DNA of 64,000 nucleotides, taken from the NCBI RefSeq assembly GCF_013697085.1, contig NZ_JACEFT010000004.1, positions 62,001 through 126,000 of the forward strand, given 5' to 3'. A model generated the notes under the pieces. That model was not told the origin of the DNA. It saw only the letters and a list, made by a program, of their open reading frames with translations, and searched no databases. This document shows, piece by piece, positions 55,504 to 64,000 of this stretch (positions within the stretch are counted from its first letter, which is position 1; every line of letters starts with the position of its first letter). This DNA comes from Billgrantia kenyensis. GTDB taxonomy: Bacteria > Pseudomonadota > Gammaproteobacteria > Pseudomonadales > Halomonadaceae. The position numbers were made by a program, and so were the translations under genes.

Positions 55504-56283
55504 TTACTCATCGGGGAGCACGAAGCCATAGGCGTGCATGATGTTACGTGCCTCCGCCGAGCCCATGTAGTCGGCGAACAGCCGGGCGGTGGAGTTGTCG
55601 GCGGCGCGGCGGGTGATGATGAAGCCTTGGGTGAGCGGTGCGTGAAGCGCGTCGTCGATCAAGTGGTAGCCGCCCTGGTCGAGTATCGCCGGATGGCGCA
55701 CCAGCGCCAGGGCGATGATGCCCACCTCGGCCGCACCGCTCTGCACCAGCTGCATGGTATGCGCGATGTTCTCGCCAAAGACCAGCCGGCGCTCCAGCGC
55801 TTCCCACCGGTCGCTGGCACGCAGGGCCTCCTGGGCCCGGTCGCCGTAGGGCGCGTGGCGGGGGTTGGCGATGGCGATGCGGCGAAAGCGCTCGTCGGCG
55901 AGGTCCTCCAGGGTCAGCGCCGAGGCGTCGACCCCGTCGCTCCATATCACGATACGGCCCTCGGCGTAGGGGATCACCTTGCCGGCGGCATGGCCGGCCT
56001 CCTTGAGTGCCAGGGGGTAGGCAATGTCTGCCGAGAAGAAAAGATCGAAGGGAGCGCCATGCTCGATCTGGCTGCGAAAGCGTCCCGAGGAGCCGTAGAC
56101 CACCTCCACGGGATGATCCGGGTGATCGGCGCTGAAGTTCTCCAGGATCTCGTCCATGGCGAAGCGCAGGTCCGAGGCGGCCGCGATGCGTACCGGTTGC
56201 GGGCTGGCCTGGGCCGTAGCCAGTCCGAGGCTCGTCATGAGAATAGCCACACCTACCAGCAGACGTTTGACGAAAGGGGGCAT
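55504..56283 (-). CDS. modA: Molybdate-binding protein
   Basis: A periplasmic solute-binding protein of 259 residues with a signal peptide (about 1-26, ending ATAQA). The ligand pocket includes VRIAAASDLRFAMDEIL and VYGSSGRFRSQIEHGAPFDL, with FFSADIAYPLAL following, as in ModA. The start at 56283 has GGAGACTG. A ModE-type palindrome lies about 80 bases upstream. Confidence 0.92.
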   Translation of the reverse strand: MPPFVKRLLVGVAILMTSLGLATAQASPQPVRIAAASDLRFAMDEILENFSADHPDHPVEVVYGSSGRFRSQIEHGAPFDLFFSADIAYPLALKEAGHAAGKVIPYAEGRIVIWSDGVDASALTLEDLADERFRRIAIANPRHAPYGDRAQEALRASDRWEALERRLVFGENIAHTMQLVQSGAAEVGIIALALVRHPAILDQGGYHLIDDALHAPLTQGFIITRRAADNSTARLFADYMGSAEARNIMHAYGFVLPDE

Positions 56284-56361
56284 GAACAGTCTCCAGGCTG
56301 CTGCAAGTGAGGCACGGTTTGGCCAGGTCGTGGTCGTTGTATCCGGACTGAAACAGCGACT

Positions 56362-56385
56362 CGTCGTATACTGCCATACATAACG
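56362..56385. promoter_or_regulatory. ModE-like operator before modA
   Basis: On the minus strand CGTTATGT-N8-ATACGACG gives an imperfect inverted repeat (five of eight pairs) like the CGTTATAT half-sites of the E. coli ModE operator. It lies 79-102 bases before the modA ATG, where repression of transcription would be expected. No other feature was seen in the 234-base gap. Confidence 0.45.
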
Positions 56386-56517
56386 AGGGCTTCACCATAT
56401 CGCCGAGGAGGTACTCACCCTCCGCCATGTATCGACGGCACGAGCTGAACTGGGGATACTGTCGGGCCGGATTCAACGGGCAGGAATTCCTGCCCACCAA
56501 GCCAGCGGAGACAGCCC

Positions 56518-56892
56518 ATGACCATCGTCCGTCACGACACCAAGGCGCGCATGAGCCGCGCCGTCATCCATGGCGGTATCGCCTACCTCTGCGGTCAGGT
56601 GGCCGGCCCCGAAGCCCGCCACGGCGACATCACCAAGCAAACCGAAAGCATGCTGGCGCGGGTGGATGCGCTGTTGGCCGAGATCGGCTCCGATCGCGAG
56701 CACCTGCTGACTGCAACGATCTACCTCAAGGATGGCCATGACTTTGCCGCCATGAACGCGGTGTGGGACGCCTGGGTGCCCACCGGTCACGCCCCGGCGC
56801 GCACCTGCGTCTGCGCCCCCATGCCCGCCGACGAGCTCAAGGTGGAGATCACCGTCACCGCGGCTGTTGTCGGTGGCGACTATTCCTACTGA
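56518..56892 (+). CDS. RidA family enamine/imine deaminase
   Basis: A cytoplasmic RidA (YjgF/YER057c) protein of 124 residues. It protects PLP enzymes by hydrolysing reactive enamine and imine intermediates. The catalytic Arg is in [11 protein letters not shown] and the end is [12 protein letters not shown], typical of the family. It is divergent from modA and convergent with the phosphonate-type permease gene. The ectoine cluster contains a threonine-dehydratase-like enzyme (EutB) that could produce such intermediates, but there is no direct link. Confidence 0.9.
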   Translation: MTIVRHDTKARMSRAVIHGGIAYLCGQVAGPEARHGDITKQTESMLARVDALLAEIGSDREHLLTATIYLKDGHDFAAMNAVWDAWVPTGHAPARTCVCAPMPADELKVEITVTAAVVGGDYSY

Positions 56893-56901
56893 GGAAGCCG
56901 T

Positions 56902-56932
56902 CGAGGTTCTTGGCGAGCGCAGCAGAACCTCG
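56902..56932. terminator. Hairpin between ridA and the PhnE-like gene
   Basis: cgaggttct pairs with agaacctcg around a 13-base loop in the convergent gap, so it can stop both genes. It is followed by ggtggtttcc. Confidence 0.6.
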
Positions 56933-56940
56933 GTGGTTTC

Positions 56941-58464
56941 CTAACGAATGCAGGGATCGTCCAAGGGCGCCTCTCGCGGCCGCAGCCGCCGCGAGAGGGC
57001 GTCCACGGCAATGTTGAGCGCGGCGGTGACCAGCAGCAGGAAGAAGGCCACGTCGAACATCAGGTAGTCGAAGCCCTCCTCGATGTAGAAGCCCAGCGTG
57101 GCCACCCCCAGCATGCCCAGTATCGCCGTTTCGCGCAGGATCACCTCGGCGCGATAGTAGAGCAGCGCCAGCAGCCCGGGGTAGACCCGCGGCAGCAGCT
57201 CGTAGGCCAGGCGTCCGCTGGCCGGCAGGCCCGGCATGCCGGGCTTGATGGCATCGGCGTGGCGTGCCACCAAAAAGGCGATCAGGGCGCCGTTGTGCAG
57301 CGCCAGGGCCAGCCAGGCGGGCAGCAGCGAAGGGCCGAGCAGCAGCAGGAAGACGAACGCCAGCATCAGCTCCGGCGTCGAGCGCAGGAAGATCAGCACG
57401 CCGTGGCCGGCCAGGCGTGTGCCGCGATTGCCGAAGTGCCGGCTGGCCAGCGGCCACAGGAGCAGCGCCACGGCCAGCGCCCCCACGGTGCCGAGCAGAC
57501 CCAGCAGCAGGGTATTGCCGATGGCCGGCCCCAGCGAGGGAATGCGTGCCAGCCATTCGAGCACTCCTGCCCAGTCGCCGGCCAGCAGTGCCGCGGGCCA
57601 GATATCCTCGGCGACGAAGCGCCACAGCAGCGCGCCGTCGACGCTTGGCCACGGCCCCAGCAGCCAGGCACCGCCCACCAGCAGCAGCGGGATCAAGCGC
57701 TTGTGGTCCCACCACGGTAGGCTGGCGATCAGCAGGTAGAACAGCCACATCAGCGCTCCGGCCTCGTGGTAGCGCCCCTCGCGGAAGGCGGTCTCGAGAT
57801 GGAAGCCCAGGGTCGGCAGCCCGACGAAGCCGAGCAGCACGCTGGCGCGCAGGCCGCACTCGAAGCGGTAGCGGGTATAGGCGGCGAGCTGGGACCAGGC
57901 CAGCGGCAGCTCGGCATAGACGAAACGCGCCAGCCGCCCGCTGCCGGGTGGCAGGGCGTCGCGCGGGGCGCGCGGCGTCTGCTCGAGGATCTCGGCATAG
58001 ACCTTGGCGAAGATACCGGCATAGGGAATCGCCAGCGCCGCCAGGGCGGTGAGCGCCGAGAGGCCGAACACCTGCAGGAACAGCAGCGCCCAGAACAGTT
58101 CGTGAATGGCGCGCACGAAGGCGCAGCCGGCGCGCACCAGGCGCGAGCGGGCGAACAGCAGCGCCAGGGGAAAGCCCAGCACCACCCCGGCCAGGGTGCC
58201 CCACAGGGCCACCGCCACGGTCAGGCCCAAGGCAGTGAAGGGCGATTCCAGCGCACCCCAGGCGGGCCAGGCCAGCCCGGCGGCCATGCGCCCGAGTTCG
58301 CCCCAGGGGTCGCGGGTGTGAATGGCCAGGTCGGCGAAGGGCACCAGCAGCACGGCAAGCGCCACCAGGCCCAGGCTGTGACGGGCCAGGCGCAGGCCGG
58401 GGGAGCCGCCGCGCCACCAGTTGCGTGCCGAGGGCGGACGGCTGTCGACCAGGCCGTCGCTCAT
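56941..58464 (-). CDS. PhnE-type ABC permease, two domains in one chain
   Basis: An inner-membrane protein of 507 residues in which two PhnE-like permease units are joined (about 60-250 and 290-495). The first unit has RAIHELFWALLFLQVFGLSA, and the second LRSTPELMLAFVFLLLLGPS; both carry the PhnE-type helix pattern. It starts at 58464 overlapping the ATPase stop by four bases. In most relatives the two units are separate genes. Substrate: phosphonate, phosphite or, from the partner binding protein, selenate. Confidence 0.85.
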   Translation of the reverse strand: MSDGLVDSRPPSARNWWRGGSPGLRLARHSLGLVALAVLLVPFADLAIHTRDPWGELGRMAAGLAWPAWGALESPFTALGLTVAVALWGTLAGVVLGFPLALLFARSRLVRAGCAFVRAIHELFWALLFLQVFGLSALTALAALAIPYAGIFAKVYAEILEQTPRAPRDALPPGSGRLARFVYAELPLAWSQLAAYTRYRFECGLRASVLLGFVGLPTLGFHLETAFREGRYHEAGALMWLFYLLIASLPWWDHKRLIPLLLVGGAWLLGPWPSVDGALLWRFVAEDIWPAALLAGDWAGVLEWLARIPSLGPAIGNTLLLGLLGTVGALAVALLLWPLASRHFGNRGTRLAGHGVLIFLRSTPELMLAFVFLLLLGPSLLPAWLALALHNGALIAFLVARHADAIKPGMPGLPASGRLAYELLPRVYPGLLALLYYRAEVILRETAILGMLGVATLGFYIEEGFDYLMFDVAFFLLLVTAALNIAVDALSRRLRPREAPLDDPCIR

Positions 58465-59225
58465 GGCCGTCCTCGGGCGCAGGGCAGCGCCTCGGGGCTG
58501 GGCAGCGGCGCGCCGTCGTTGCCGGGCGGTGGGCTGCCGGCCGGTTCCGCGGCATCGGGATAGAGCGCATCGAGCTCGGCCAGGCTGAGCTCGTCGGCGC
58601 GGGCATCGATCGCCAGGCGGCCGTCGCGCAGCCCCCACACCCGGTCGAAGTGGGAGAGCGCCAGCTCGCGCTGGTGCAGCGCCACTACCGAGGTGGTGTG
58701 GCGGGAGTCGATCAGGTCCAGCAGCCTTAGCGCCTGGTGAGGATCGACGCTGGCCACCGGTTCGTCACCCAGGAACAGCGGACGGGCCTGATACAGGGCG
58801 CGGGCGATGGCCACCCGCTGGCGCTGGCCGCCGGAAAGCTCGCCCACCGGGCGGCGCATCAGGCCGGTCAGGCCCAGTTCGTCGCACAGCGCGGCCACTT
58901 CCCGCCATGGCCCGCGCAGCGGGCGCACCAGGTTCCACAGATTGGCCAGCGCCGAATATTCCGGCAGGCGCCCCATGAAGACGTTGTGATAGACGGCGAG
59001 CTGCGGCACCAGGCCATGGTGCTGGGGACACCAGGCCGCCTCTCCCCCCAGCCGGCGGCGCAGCTCAGCGAGCAGCGTCGACTTGCCGGCGCCGCTCTGG
59101 CCGAGCAGGGCGATCCGCTCGCCCTGGTGCAGGGCAAGGCTCAGGCGCGGCAGCACGACATGCGCGCCGTGACCGAGATCCTCGCCCTCGAAGCGAACCA
59201 GCAGGCGCCGTTGCTCGCCCTCCAT
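58461..59225 (-). CDS. PhnC-type ABC transporter ATPase
   Basis: A cytoplasmic ATPase of 254 residues. Walker A is GQSGAGKSTLL, the signature LSGGQRQRVAIARALY, Walker B PLFLGDEPVASVD and the switch His is in VVALHQRELAL, close to PhnC. Translation is coupled to the binding protein (one shared base) and to the permease (four bases). It belongs to the PhnCDE-type importer. Confidence 0.87.
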   Translation of the reverse strand: MEGEQRRLLVRFEGEDLGHGAHVVLPRLSLALHQGERIALLGQSGAGKSTLLAELRRRLGGEAAWCPQHHGLVPQLAVYHNVFMGRLPEYSALANLWNLVRPLRGPWREVAALCDELGLTGLMRRPVGELSGGQRQRVAIARALYQARPLFLGDEPVASVDPHQALRLLDLIDSRHTTSVVALHQRELALSHFDRVWGLRDGRLAIDARADELSLAELDALYPDAAEPAGSPPPGNDGAPLPSPEALPCARGRP

Positions 59226-60097
59226 CAGCGCAGCAGGCCGAGCTCTTCGGCCACCTCCTCGATGGGGGCGTAGAGGTCGTTGTCGGCGGGAATGAACGCC
59301 TCACGGGGGAAGGAGGCGAGCAGCTCCGGGTCGTCCATCTCGAGGAAGGCGGCCCGCACCTGCTCGGTGAAGCCTTCGCCGAAGCGCTCGTCGGCGTCGC
59401 CGCGCAGGGTCCAGTTGTAATCGGGGTAGGTTGGCGTGGCCCAGATCACTCGAACCTGGTCGGTATTGACCCGGCCATCCTCGACGGCGGCGTCCCACAC
59501 CGTGTAGTTGACCGCGCCGATGTCGTAGGTGCCGGCCTCGACCAGGGCGATGGTGCGCGAGTGATCGCCGGAGTAGCCGACGCGGGCGAAGAAGCGCTCC
59601 GGGTCGACGTCGTCGAAGCGCTCACGGAAGAAGTGCTCCGGCATCAGGCGTCCGGACGTGGAGGTGCGCGAGCCGAAGGTGAGGCTCATGCCTTCCAGTT
59701 CGTCGGGCAGCTCGTCGGCGCGCTCGAGGCCGGTGGACTCGTGAGCGATGAAATAGCTCATGAAGGCATCGTCCTCGCTGCCCTGGGCCAGCGCCTGGGA
59801 GCCCGGTACCAGGCGCCGCGCCTGCACGCCGGAGAGTCCGCCGAACCAGGCCAGCTGAACCTGATCGTTGCGAAAGGCGGTGACTGCGGCGCTGTAGGAC
59901 TTCACCGGCACGTACTCCACCTCGACCCCGAGGCGCTCCTCGAGGTAGTCGGCCACCTTGCCGAAGCGCTCGACCAGGCGCGCCTGATCCTCGTCGGGTA
60001 TGGCGGTGAAGCGGAAGGTCTCGGCGGCGGCACCCTGCGCGAACAGGGCGAAGGCAAGGGCGGAGAGGGGAATGGCAGAATGTGCGATCCGTTGCAT
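59225..60097 (-). CDS. PhnD-family binding protein, resembling putative selenate-binding type
   Basis: A periplasmic binding protein of 290 residues with a signal peptide (about 1-25, ending GAAAE). The mature start FRFTAIPDEDQARLVERFGK and the segments AWFGGLSGVQARRLVPGSQA and TSTSGRLMPEHFF match the PhnD-like proteins annotated as putative selenate ABC transporter binding proteins. VIWATPTYPDYNWTLRGD is also typical. Phosphonate or phosphite binding is the alternative. No phosphonate-degrading genes and no selD are next to it, so the ligand is open. Confidence 0.8.
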   Translation of the reverse strand: MQRIAHSAIPLSALAFALFAQGAAAETFRFTAIPDEDQARLVERFGKVADYLEERLGVEVEYVPVKSYSAAVTAFRNDQVQLAWFGGLSGVQARRLVPGSQALAQGSEDDAFMSYFIAHESTGLERADELPDELEGMSLTFGSRTSTSGRLMPEHFFRERFDDVDPERFFARVGYSGDHSRTIALVEAGTYDIGAVNYTVWDAAVEDGRVNTDQVRVIWATPTYPDYNWTLRGDADERFGEGFTEQVRAAFLEMDDPELLASFPREAFIPADNDLYAPIEEVAEELGLLR

Positions 60098-60175
60098 CGG
60101 GGGCCTCGAGGCGAGAACAGGGGAGCCGCTATTGTTGTGCCGTCGCGGCGCCCTGACAACCCTTCGTCAGCGTAC

Positions 60176-61039
60176 TCAATCCTGGCGCGTGGCCGGGTAG
60201 CGGGTTTCCTGCAGGCTGTCCTTGATCTTCTTCAGGTGGGGAAGGAAATCCTCGCCGCGACGCAGGGTGACGCCGGTGGCCAGCACGTCGATCAGCGTCA
60301 GCTGGATCATGCGCGAGGTCATCGGCATGTAGACATCGGTATCCTCCGGCGTGGCGACCTCGAGGGTTTCGGTGCACTCTTCCGCCAGCGGCGATGCGGG
60401 GGCGGTGATGCCCAGTACCACGGCGTTGCTCTCTCGGGCCAGGCGAGCGATCTCGACCAGCTCGCGGGTGCGTCCGGTCCAGGAGATGACCACCACGACG
60501 TCACCGGTATGACAGGCCGATGCCACCATGCGCTGCATCAGAACATCGACATAGGCCGTGACCGGCAGGTTGAAGCGGAAGAACTTGTGCTGGGCATCCT
60601 GGGCCACCGCGCCGGAGGCGCCTAGGCCGAAGAAGTGGATCTGCTTGGCCTGGATCAGGTAATCCACCACCCGCTCGATGCGGGCCGGGTCCAGCGTGCG
60701 GCTGGCTTCGTCGAGGGCGGCGATGGTGGCGCCGAAGATCTTGCCGGTATATTCCTTCGCCGTATCGCCTGGCTCCACCGACTGGCTGACGTAGGGTGTG
60801 CCCCCCGCCAGGCTCTGGGCTAGCTTGATCTTGAAGTCGGGATAGCCCTTGGCGTTGAAGCTGCGACAAAAACGGTTCACCGTTGGCTCGCTGACCGAGG
60901 CCGCCTGGGCCAGGCTGGCAATGCTCAAGCCGGTGGCGCGGGCCGGATCGGCCAGAATGACATCTGCTACCTTACGCTCCGAGCGGTTGAGCTCGTCGAG
61001 GCGTTGACGAATTCGCTGCAGCAGATCGTGATGGGCCAT
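60176..61039 (-). CDS. hexR: HexR, RpiR-family regulator of Entner-Doudoroff genes
   Basis: A cytoplasmic regulator of 287 residues. The N-terminal HTH (about 1-77) has [20 protein letters not shown], and the SIS sugar-phosphate domain (about 105-250) has [19 protein letters not shown] and [17 protein letters not shown]. HexR is released from DNA by 2-keto-3-deoxy-6-phosphogluconate. It is divergent from zwf-pgl-eda, the genes it controls in proteobacteria. Three HexR-type boxes lie in the 193-base gap. Confidence 0.92.
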   Translation of the reverse strand: MAHHDLLQRIRQRLDELNRSERKVADVILADPARATGLSIASLAQAASVSEPTVNRFCRSFNAKGYPDFKIKLAQSLAGGTPYVSQSVEPGDTAKEYTGKIFGATIAALDEASRTLDPARIERVVDYLIQAKQIHFFGLGASGAVAQDAQHKFFRFNLPVTAYVDVLMQRMVASACHTGDVVVVISWTGRTRELVEIARLARESNAVVLGITAPASPLAEECTETLEVATPEDTDVYMPMTSRMIQLTLIDVLATGVTLRRGEDFLPHLKKIKDSLQETRYPATRQD

Positions 61040-61066
61040 GGCGGGTATGACTCTCTGAGCTGATTA

Positions 61067-61081
61067 TGTAGTGATATAACA
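61067..61081. promoter_or_regulatory. HexR-type box 1 near hexR
   Basis: TGTAGTGATATAACA fits the HexR consensus (TGTARTWWWAYTACA, recalled) at all but two places. It lies 28 bases before the hexR ATG and could allow self-control. Confidence 0.6.
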
Positions 61082-61153
61082 ACATGAATGTCGGATATCC
61101 TATCGCGGCGCCACTCGCTGTGCGAACCAGAGCGCAGTGGAATGCTTGATCAA

Positions 61154-61165
61154 TGTAATATTACA
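61154..61165. promoter_or_regulatory. Palindrome TGTAATATTACA between hexR and zwf
   Basis: A perfect 12-base palindrome with HexR-type half-sites TGTAAT and ATTACA but without the usual three-base centre. It may be a second HexR site or part of the zwf promoter. Confidence 0.5.
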
Positions 61166-61206
61166 AAATATCAGCTTGAAAAACTGCCTTCCTTTGCTTA
61201 TTTTTG

Positions 61207-61221
61207 TGTAAGTTAACTAGA
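61207..61221. promoter_or_regulatory. HexR-type box 2 before zwf
   Basis: TGTAAGTTAACTAGA matches 13 of 15 positions of the HexR consensus. It ends 11 bases before the zwf ATG, over the likely 5' end of the transcript. Confidence 0.6.
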
Positions 61222-61232
61222 CGGGGGCGAGC

Positions 61233-62741
61233 ATGAACGCAAGTACGCGGCCAGAGGGTGATGGTCAGCCGATCATCGATCTCGCGCTTTTTGGGGCCTT
61301 GGGCGACCTGTCGCAGCGCAAGCTCTATCCGGCGCTCTATCATCTCGATCGCGAGGGGCTGCTGCACGACGACACGCGCATCCTGGGCCTCGCTCGCCAG
61401 GAGCTCAAGCCCGATGCCTTTCGTCGTCGCGTGGCTGAGGCGCTGCAGACCTACGTCAAGCCTGACGAGCTGGATCGCGATACCATCAAGCGCTTCACAG
61501 CGCGTCTCGACTACCGTCAGCTCGACTTCGCTGCCGCCGAAGGCTACCGTGCGATCACCGAGTGGCGTCAGGCCGTACGCCATGACACCGTGGTCTGCCC
61601 CTTGGTCGTCTATCTGGCCGTACCGGCGAGCCTCTATGGGGACATTTGCCGCCACCTGCAGGCTGGCGAGTGCCTGGATGAACTCTCCCGCGTGGTGGTC
61701 GAAAAGCCGATCGGCTATGACTATGAGTCCTCCTGCGTGATCAACGACGCCATCGGCGAGGTGTTTCCCGAGTCCCGGGTCTATCGCATCGACCACTATC
61801 TGGGCAAGGAGACGGTGCAGAACCTCATTGCGTTGCGCTTCGCCAACCCCCTCTTTGGTACCCAGTGGAACCAGAATCATATTTCCCACGTGGAGATCAC
61901 CGTGGCCGAACAGGTCGGGATCGAGGGGCGCTGGGGCTACTTCGATCGTGCCGGCCAACTGCGCGACATGGTGCAAAACCACCTGCTGCAGCTGGTCTGC
62001 CTGATTGCCATGGATCCTCCGGCGAACCTGGATGCCGACGCTATTCGCGACGAGAAAGTCAAGGTGCTCAAGGCATTGCAGCCATTCAGCGAGGCTCGGC
62101 TCAACCGCGATGTGGTGCGTGGCCAGTACATCGCCGGGACCATCAATGGCAAGGCTGTGCCCGGCTATCTCGAAGAGGAGGGCGCCAACCGCGATAGTGA
62201 GACCGAAACCTTCGTCGCCATGAAGACAGGCGTCTCCAACTGGCGCTGGGCCGGCGTGCCGTTCTACCTGCGCACGGGAAAGCGCATGCCGGAGAAGCTG
62301 TCGCAGATCGTGATCCACTTCCGCCAGCAGGCCCACTATATCTTCGACCCCGACCAGCGCAGCCTGGCGGCAAACAAGCTGATCATTCGCCTGCAGCCTG
62401 ACGAGGGTATCGCGCTGGAAGTGTTGACCAAGGACAGTGGCCTGGATCGAGGCATGCGCCTGCGCCGCGGCCCGCTGCACCTGGACTTCGGCAGCGCCTT
62501 CCCCCAGGCGCGCATTCCCGATGCCTACGAGCGACTGCTGCTGGAAGTCATGAAGGGGCGGCAGTACCTGTTCGTGCGGCGTGACGAGGTGGAGCATGCC
62601 TGGCACTGGTGTGACAGCCTGGTGGCGGCCTGGAAGGAGATGGGCGAGCCGCCGCGGCGCTATCCGGCCGGCTCCTGGGGGCCGGTGGCTTCCATCGCCA
62701 TGATCACCCAGGATGGCCGCAGCTGGTATGAGGACTACTGA
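61233..62741 (+). CDS. zwf: Glucose-6-phosphate 1-dehydrogenase
   Basis: A cytoplasmic enzyme of 502 residues that oxidises glucose-6-phosphate to 6-phosphogluconolactone with NAD(P). The cofactor loop is [19 protein letters not shown], where the usual GASGDL Ser is Leu. The substrate motif [14 protein letters not shown] with its catalytic His is intact. It is the first gene of the zwf-pgl-eda set, controlled by HexR. Loss of the Ser in the GxSGD loop may bear on NADP preference. Confidence 0.94.
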   Translation: MNASTRPEGDGQPIIDLALFGALGDLSQRKLYPALYHLDREGLLHDDTRILGLARQELKPDAFRRRVAEALQTYVKPDELDRDTIKRFTARLDYRQLDFAAAEGYRAITEWRQAVRHDTVVCPLVVYLAVPASLYGDICRHLQAGECLDELSRVVVEKPIGYDYESSCVINDAIGEVFPESRVYRIDHYLGKETVQNLIALRFANPLFGTQWNQNHISHVEITVAEQVGIEGRWGYFDRAGQLRDMVQNHLLQLVCLIAMDPPANLDADAIRDEKVKVLKALQPFSEARLNRDVVRGQYIAGTINGKAVPGYLEEEGANRDSETETFVAMKTGVSNWRWAGVPFYLRTGKRMPEKLSQIVIHFRQQAHYIFDPDQRSLAANKLIIRLQPDEGIALEVLTKDSGLDRGMRLRRGPLHLDFGSAFPQARIPDAYERLLLEVMKGRQYLFVRRDEVEHAWHWCDSLVAAWKEMGEPPRRYPAGSWGPVASIAMITQDGRSWYEDY

Positions 62742-62742
62742 G

Positions 62743-63420
62743 ATGACGAACCTGAACGCCAAGCCGCGTATACAGCTTGCCGAGCAGCTTGCCGAAGCCA
62801 CTGGTGAGGCGCTGCGCCAGGACCTGGCGCGGCAGGAGCGAGCCCTGCTGGTACTCTCCGGCGGCTCGACGCCGGTGCCCTTCTTCGAGGCCCTGTCCCG
62901 GCAGGCGCTGCCCTGGGAGCGGGTCGACGTGACCCTGGCCGACGAGCGCTGGGTGAGTGAGTCGAGCGAAGCGAGCAACGCCCGGCTGGTGCGGTGCCAC
63001 CTGTTGCAGGGCGAGGCTGAAGTCGCTAACTTCGTCTCCCTCACCACCGATGACGAGACCCCGGAGCAGGGCGTCGAGGCCGTGACACGGCGCATCGAAG
63101 CGCTGCCGTGGCCGGCTTGCATGGTGGTGCTGGGCATGGGAGGCGACGGTCATACCGCATCGCTGTTCCCTGACAACCGTGAACTGGAGCTGGGCCTGAC
63201 CACCGATGCACCGGTGTTGGCTGTCCGTACTCCCAGCCAGCCCCAGGCAAGGATTACCCTGAGCGCCGATCGGTTGCATCAGGCGCGGCGTCATGTGCTG
63301 CATATCACCGGTGACGACAAGCGCAGCGTTCTCGCCCGGGCCATGTCCGGCGACGACTCGCGCGAGCTGCCGATCCGGGCCTTTCTATCCTGCCCTCTGG
63401 CCGTCTACTGGGCCCCCTGA
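62743..63420 (+). CDS. pgl: 6-Phosphogluconolactonase
   Basis: A cytoplasmic hydrolase of 225 residues (DevB type) that opens 6-phosphogluconolactone. LVLSGGSTPVPFFEAL binds the sugar phosphate, VTLADERWV is the second conserved block, and VVLGMGGDGHTASLFP carries the catalytic His. The ATG at 62743 lies one base past the zwf stop, with GAGGA inside the end of zwf. Confidence 0.92.
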   Translation: MTNLNAKPRIQLAEQLAEATGEALRQDLARQERALLVLSGGSTPVPFFEALSRQALPWERVDVTLADERWVSESSEASNARLVRCHLLQGEAEVANFVSLTTDDETPEQGVEAVTRRIEALPWPACMVVLGMGGDGHTASLFPDNRELELGLTTDAPVLAVRTPSQPQARITLSADRLHQARRHVLHITGDDKRSVLARAMSGDDSRELPIRAFLSCPLAVYWAP

Positions 63421-63435
63421 ACAGGAGTCTTGCTC

Positions 63436-64000
63436 ATGACCATCGATAAACAGCTGCCGTCCACGCGCACGACCGAGCTCGACAGCATCTGCCTCAAGGC
63501 AGAAGTCATTCCGGTGCTGGCCATCGAGCGCATCGAGGACGCCGTGCCGCTGGGCCGTGCCCTGGTCGAAGGCGGGCTCACCGTGCTGGAAGTGACCCTG
63601 CGCACCGACTGCGCCCTGGAAGCGGTAAAGCGCCTCAAGCAAGCGCTGCCCCAGGCCAGCATCGGCGTGGGTACCGTGCTCACGCCGGCCCAGTACCGCC
63701 AGAGCGAGCAGGTGGGCGCTGATTTCGTGGTCACTCCTGGCACTACCGAAGCACTCTATCGCTACGGCGTGACCAGCCCGGTGCCGATGCTGCCCGGTGT
63801 GGCCACGGTCTCCGAATTGATGACCGGCTGGCAGTACGGCTACCGCCGCTTCAAGTTCTTCCCCGCCGAGGCCAGCGGTGGCGTCAAGGCATTGAAGGCC
63901 TTTGCCGGGCCGATCCCCGAGGCGCGGTTCTGTCCCACCGGTGGTATCAACCTCGACAACGCCGAGGACTACCTGGCGCTGAAGAACGTAATGTGCGTGG
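63436..64000 (+). CDS. eda: 2-Dehydro-3-deoxy-6-phosphogluconate aldolase (partial, C-terminus beyond window)
   Basis: A cytoplasmic class I aldolase that splits KDPG into pyruvate and glyceraldehyde-3-phosphate in the Entner-Doudoroff route. 188 codons lie in the window. The catalytic Glu is probably in LEVTLRTDCALEA, the Schiff-base Lys in RFKFFPAEASGG, and PTGGINLDNAEDY is the phosphate loop. CAGGAG precedes the ATG, 15 bases after pgl. The last 20 or so residues are cut off. Confidence 0.92.
   Translation, partial: MTIDKQLPSTRTTELDSICLKAEVIPVLAIERIEDAVPLGRALVEGGLTVLEVTLRTDCALEAVKRLKQALPQASIGVGTVLTPAQYRQSEQVGADFVVTPGTTEALYRYGVTSPVPMLPGVATVSELMTGWQYGYRRFKFFPAEASGGVKALKAFAGPIPEARFCPTGGINLDNAEDYLALKNVMCV

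Overview
The window is high-GC, densely coded DNA from a halophilic gammaproteobacterium, almost certainly a member of the Halomonadaceae (Halomonas or a close relative). The evidence is a complete ectoine-degradation cluster (doeA-doeB-doeX-doeC-doeD-eutB-eutC with a divergent EnuR-like MocR regulator), an alpha-glucosidase that matches the Halomonas sp. H11 enzyme down to the catalytic-residue numbering (D202, E271, D333), a BetT-type choline carrier, strongly acidic proteins, and a HexR-controlled Entner-Doudoroff operon. No rRNA, tRNA, insertion sequence, phage or CRISPR was found.

Layout. 1-3.6 kb: a SulP permease cut by the window edge and a BCCT/BetT carrier. 4-11.3 kb: a BaeSR-like envelope-stress module (Spy-like chaperone, BaeR, BaeS, RND pump, membrane-fusion protein). 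11.4-18.6 kb: an alpha-glucoside system (LacI regulator, MalK-type ATPase, GH13 alpha-glucosidase, two permeases, binding protein). 18.8-22.5 kb: LysO, a DUF3108 protein, and NAD salvage (pncB, pncA). 22.7-25.7 kb: a NIT-domain chemoreceptor and a GhrA-type reductase. 25.7-36.4 kb: ectoine catabolism. 36.5-47 kb: an unusual accessory module, described below. 47.2-53.7 kb: NfeD/slipin pair, DMT transporter, SulP + UspA pair, ModE-like HTH protein. 53.7-60.1 kb: modABC, a RidA protein and a PhnCDE/selenate-type ABC transporter. 60.2-64 kb: hexR, zwf, pgl and eda (cut by the right edge).

The most interesting part is 36.9-47.0 kb. It holds an ECF sigma factor with a small zinc-finger anti-sigma, a periplasmic rhodanese, a 789-aa protein joining a tubulin-tyrosine-ligase-like ATP-grasp domain to a PqqD-like domain and a third uncharacterised domain, a YnjBCD ABC transporter, a DinB-like protein, and two exported proteins that share a leader and a tail in which Glu occupies every second residue (EX repeats; X is Ala or Gly). 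One of the two is a 93-aa free peptide; the other continues into a c-type cytochrome. The TTL gene, ynjB and the cytochrome gene are each preceded by the same spaced motif TGTAAGG-N15-CGAC, which looks like the promoter of the local ECF sigma factor. I infer a single regulon in which a TTL-like ligase modifies Glu-rich exported peptides. A relic of the 3' end of ynjD directly behind the anti-sigma gene shows that the parts of this module were once arranged differently.

Several other regulator-operator pairs can be read from the sequence: TTGCAC repeats before the RND operon and spy, three copies of AATTGTCATG around the enuR/doeA gap, three HexR-type boxes between hexR and zwf, a ModE-type site before modA, a BetI-type site at the betT promoter, and a LacI-type palindrome before the sugar-binding protein.
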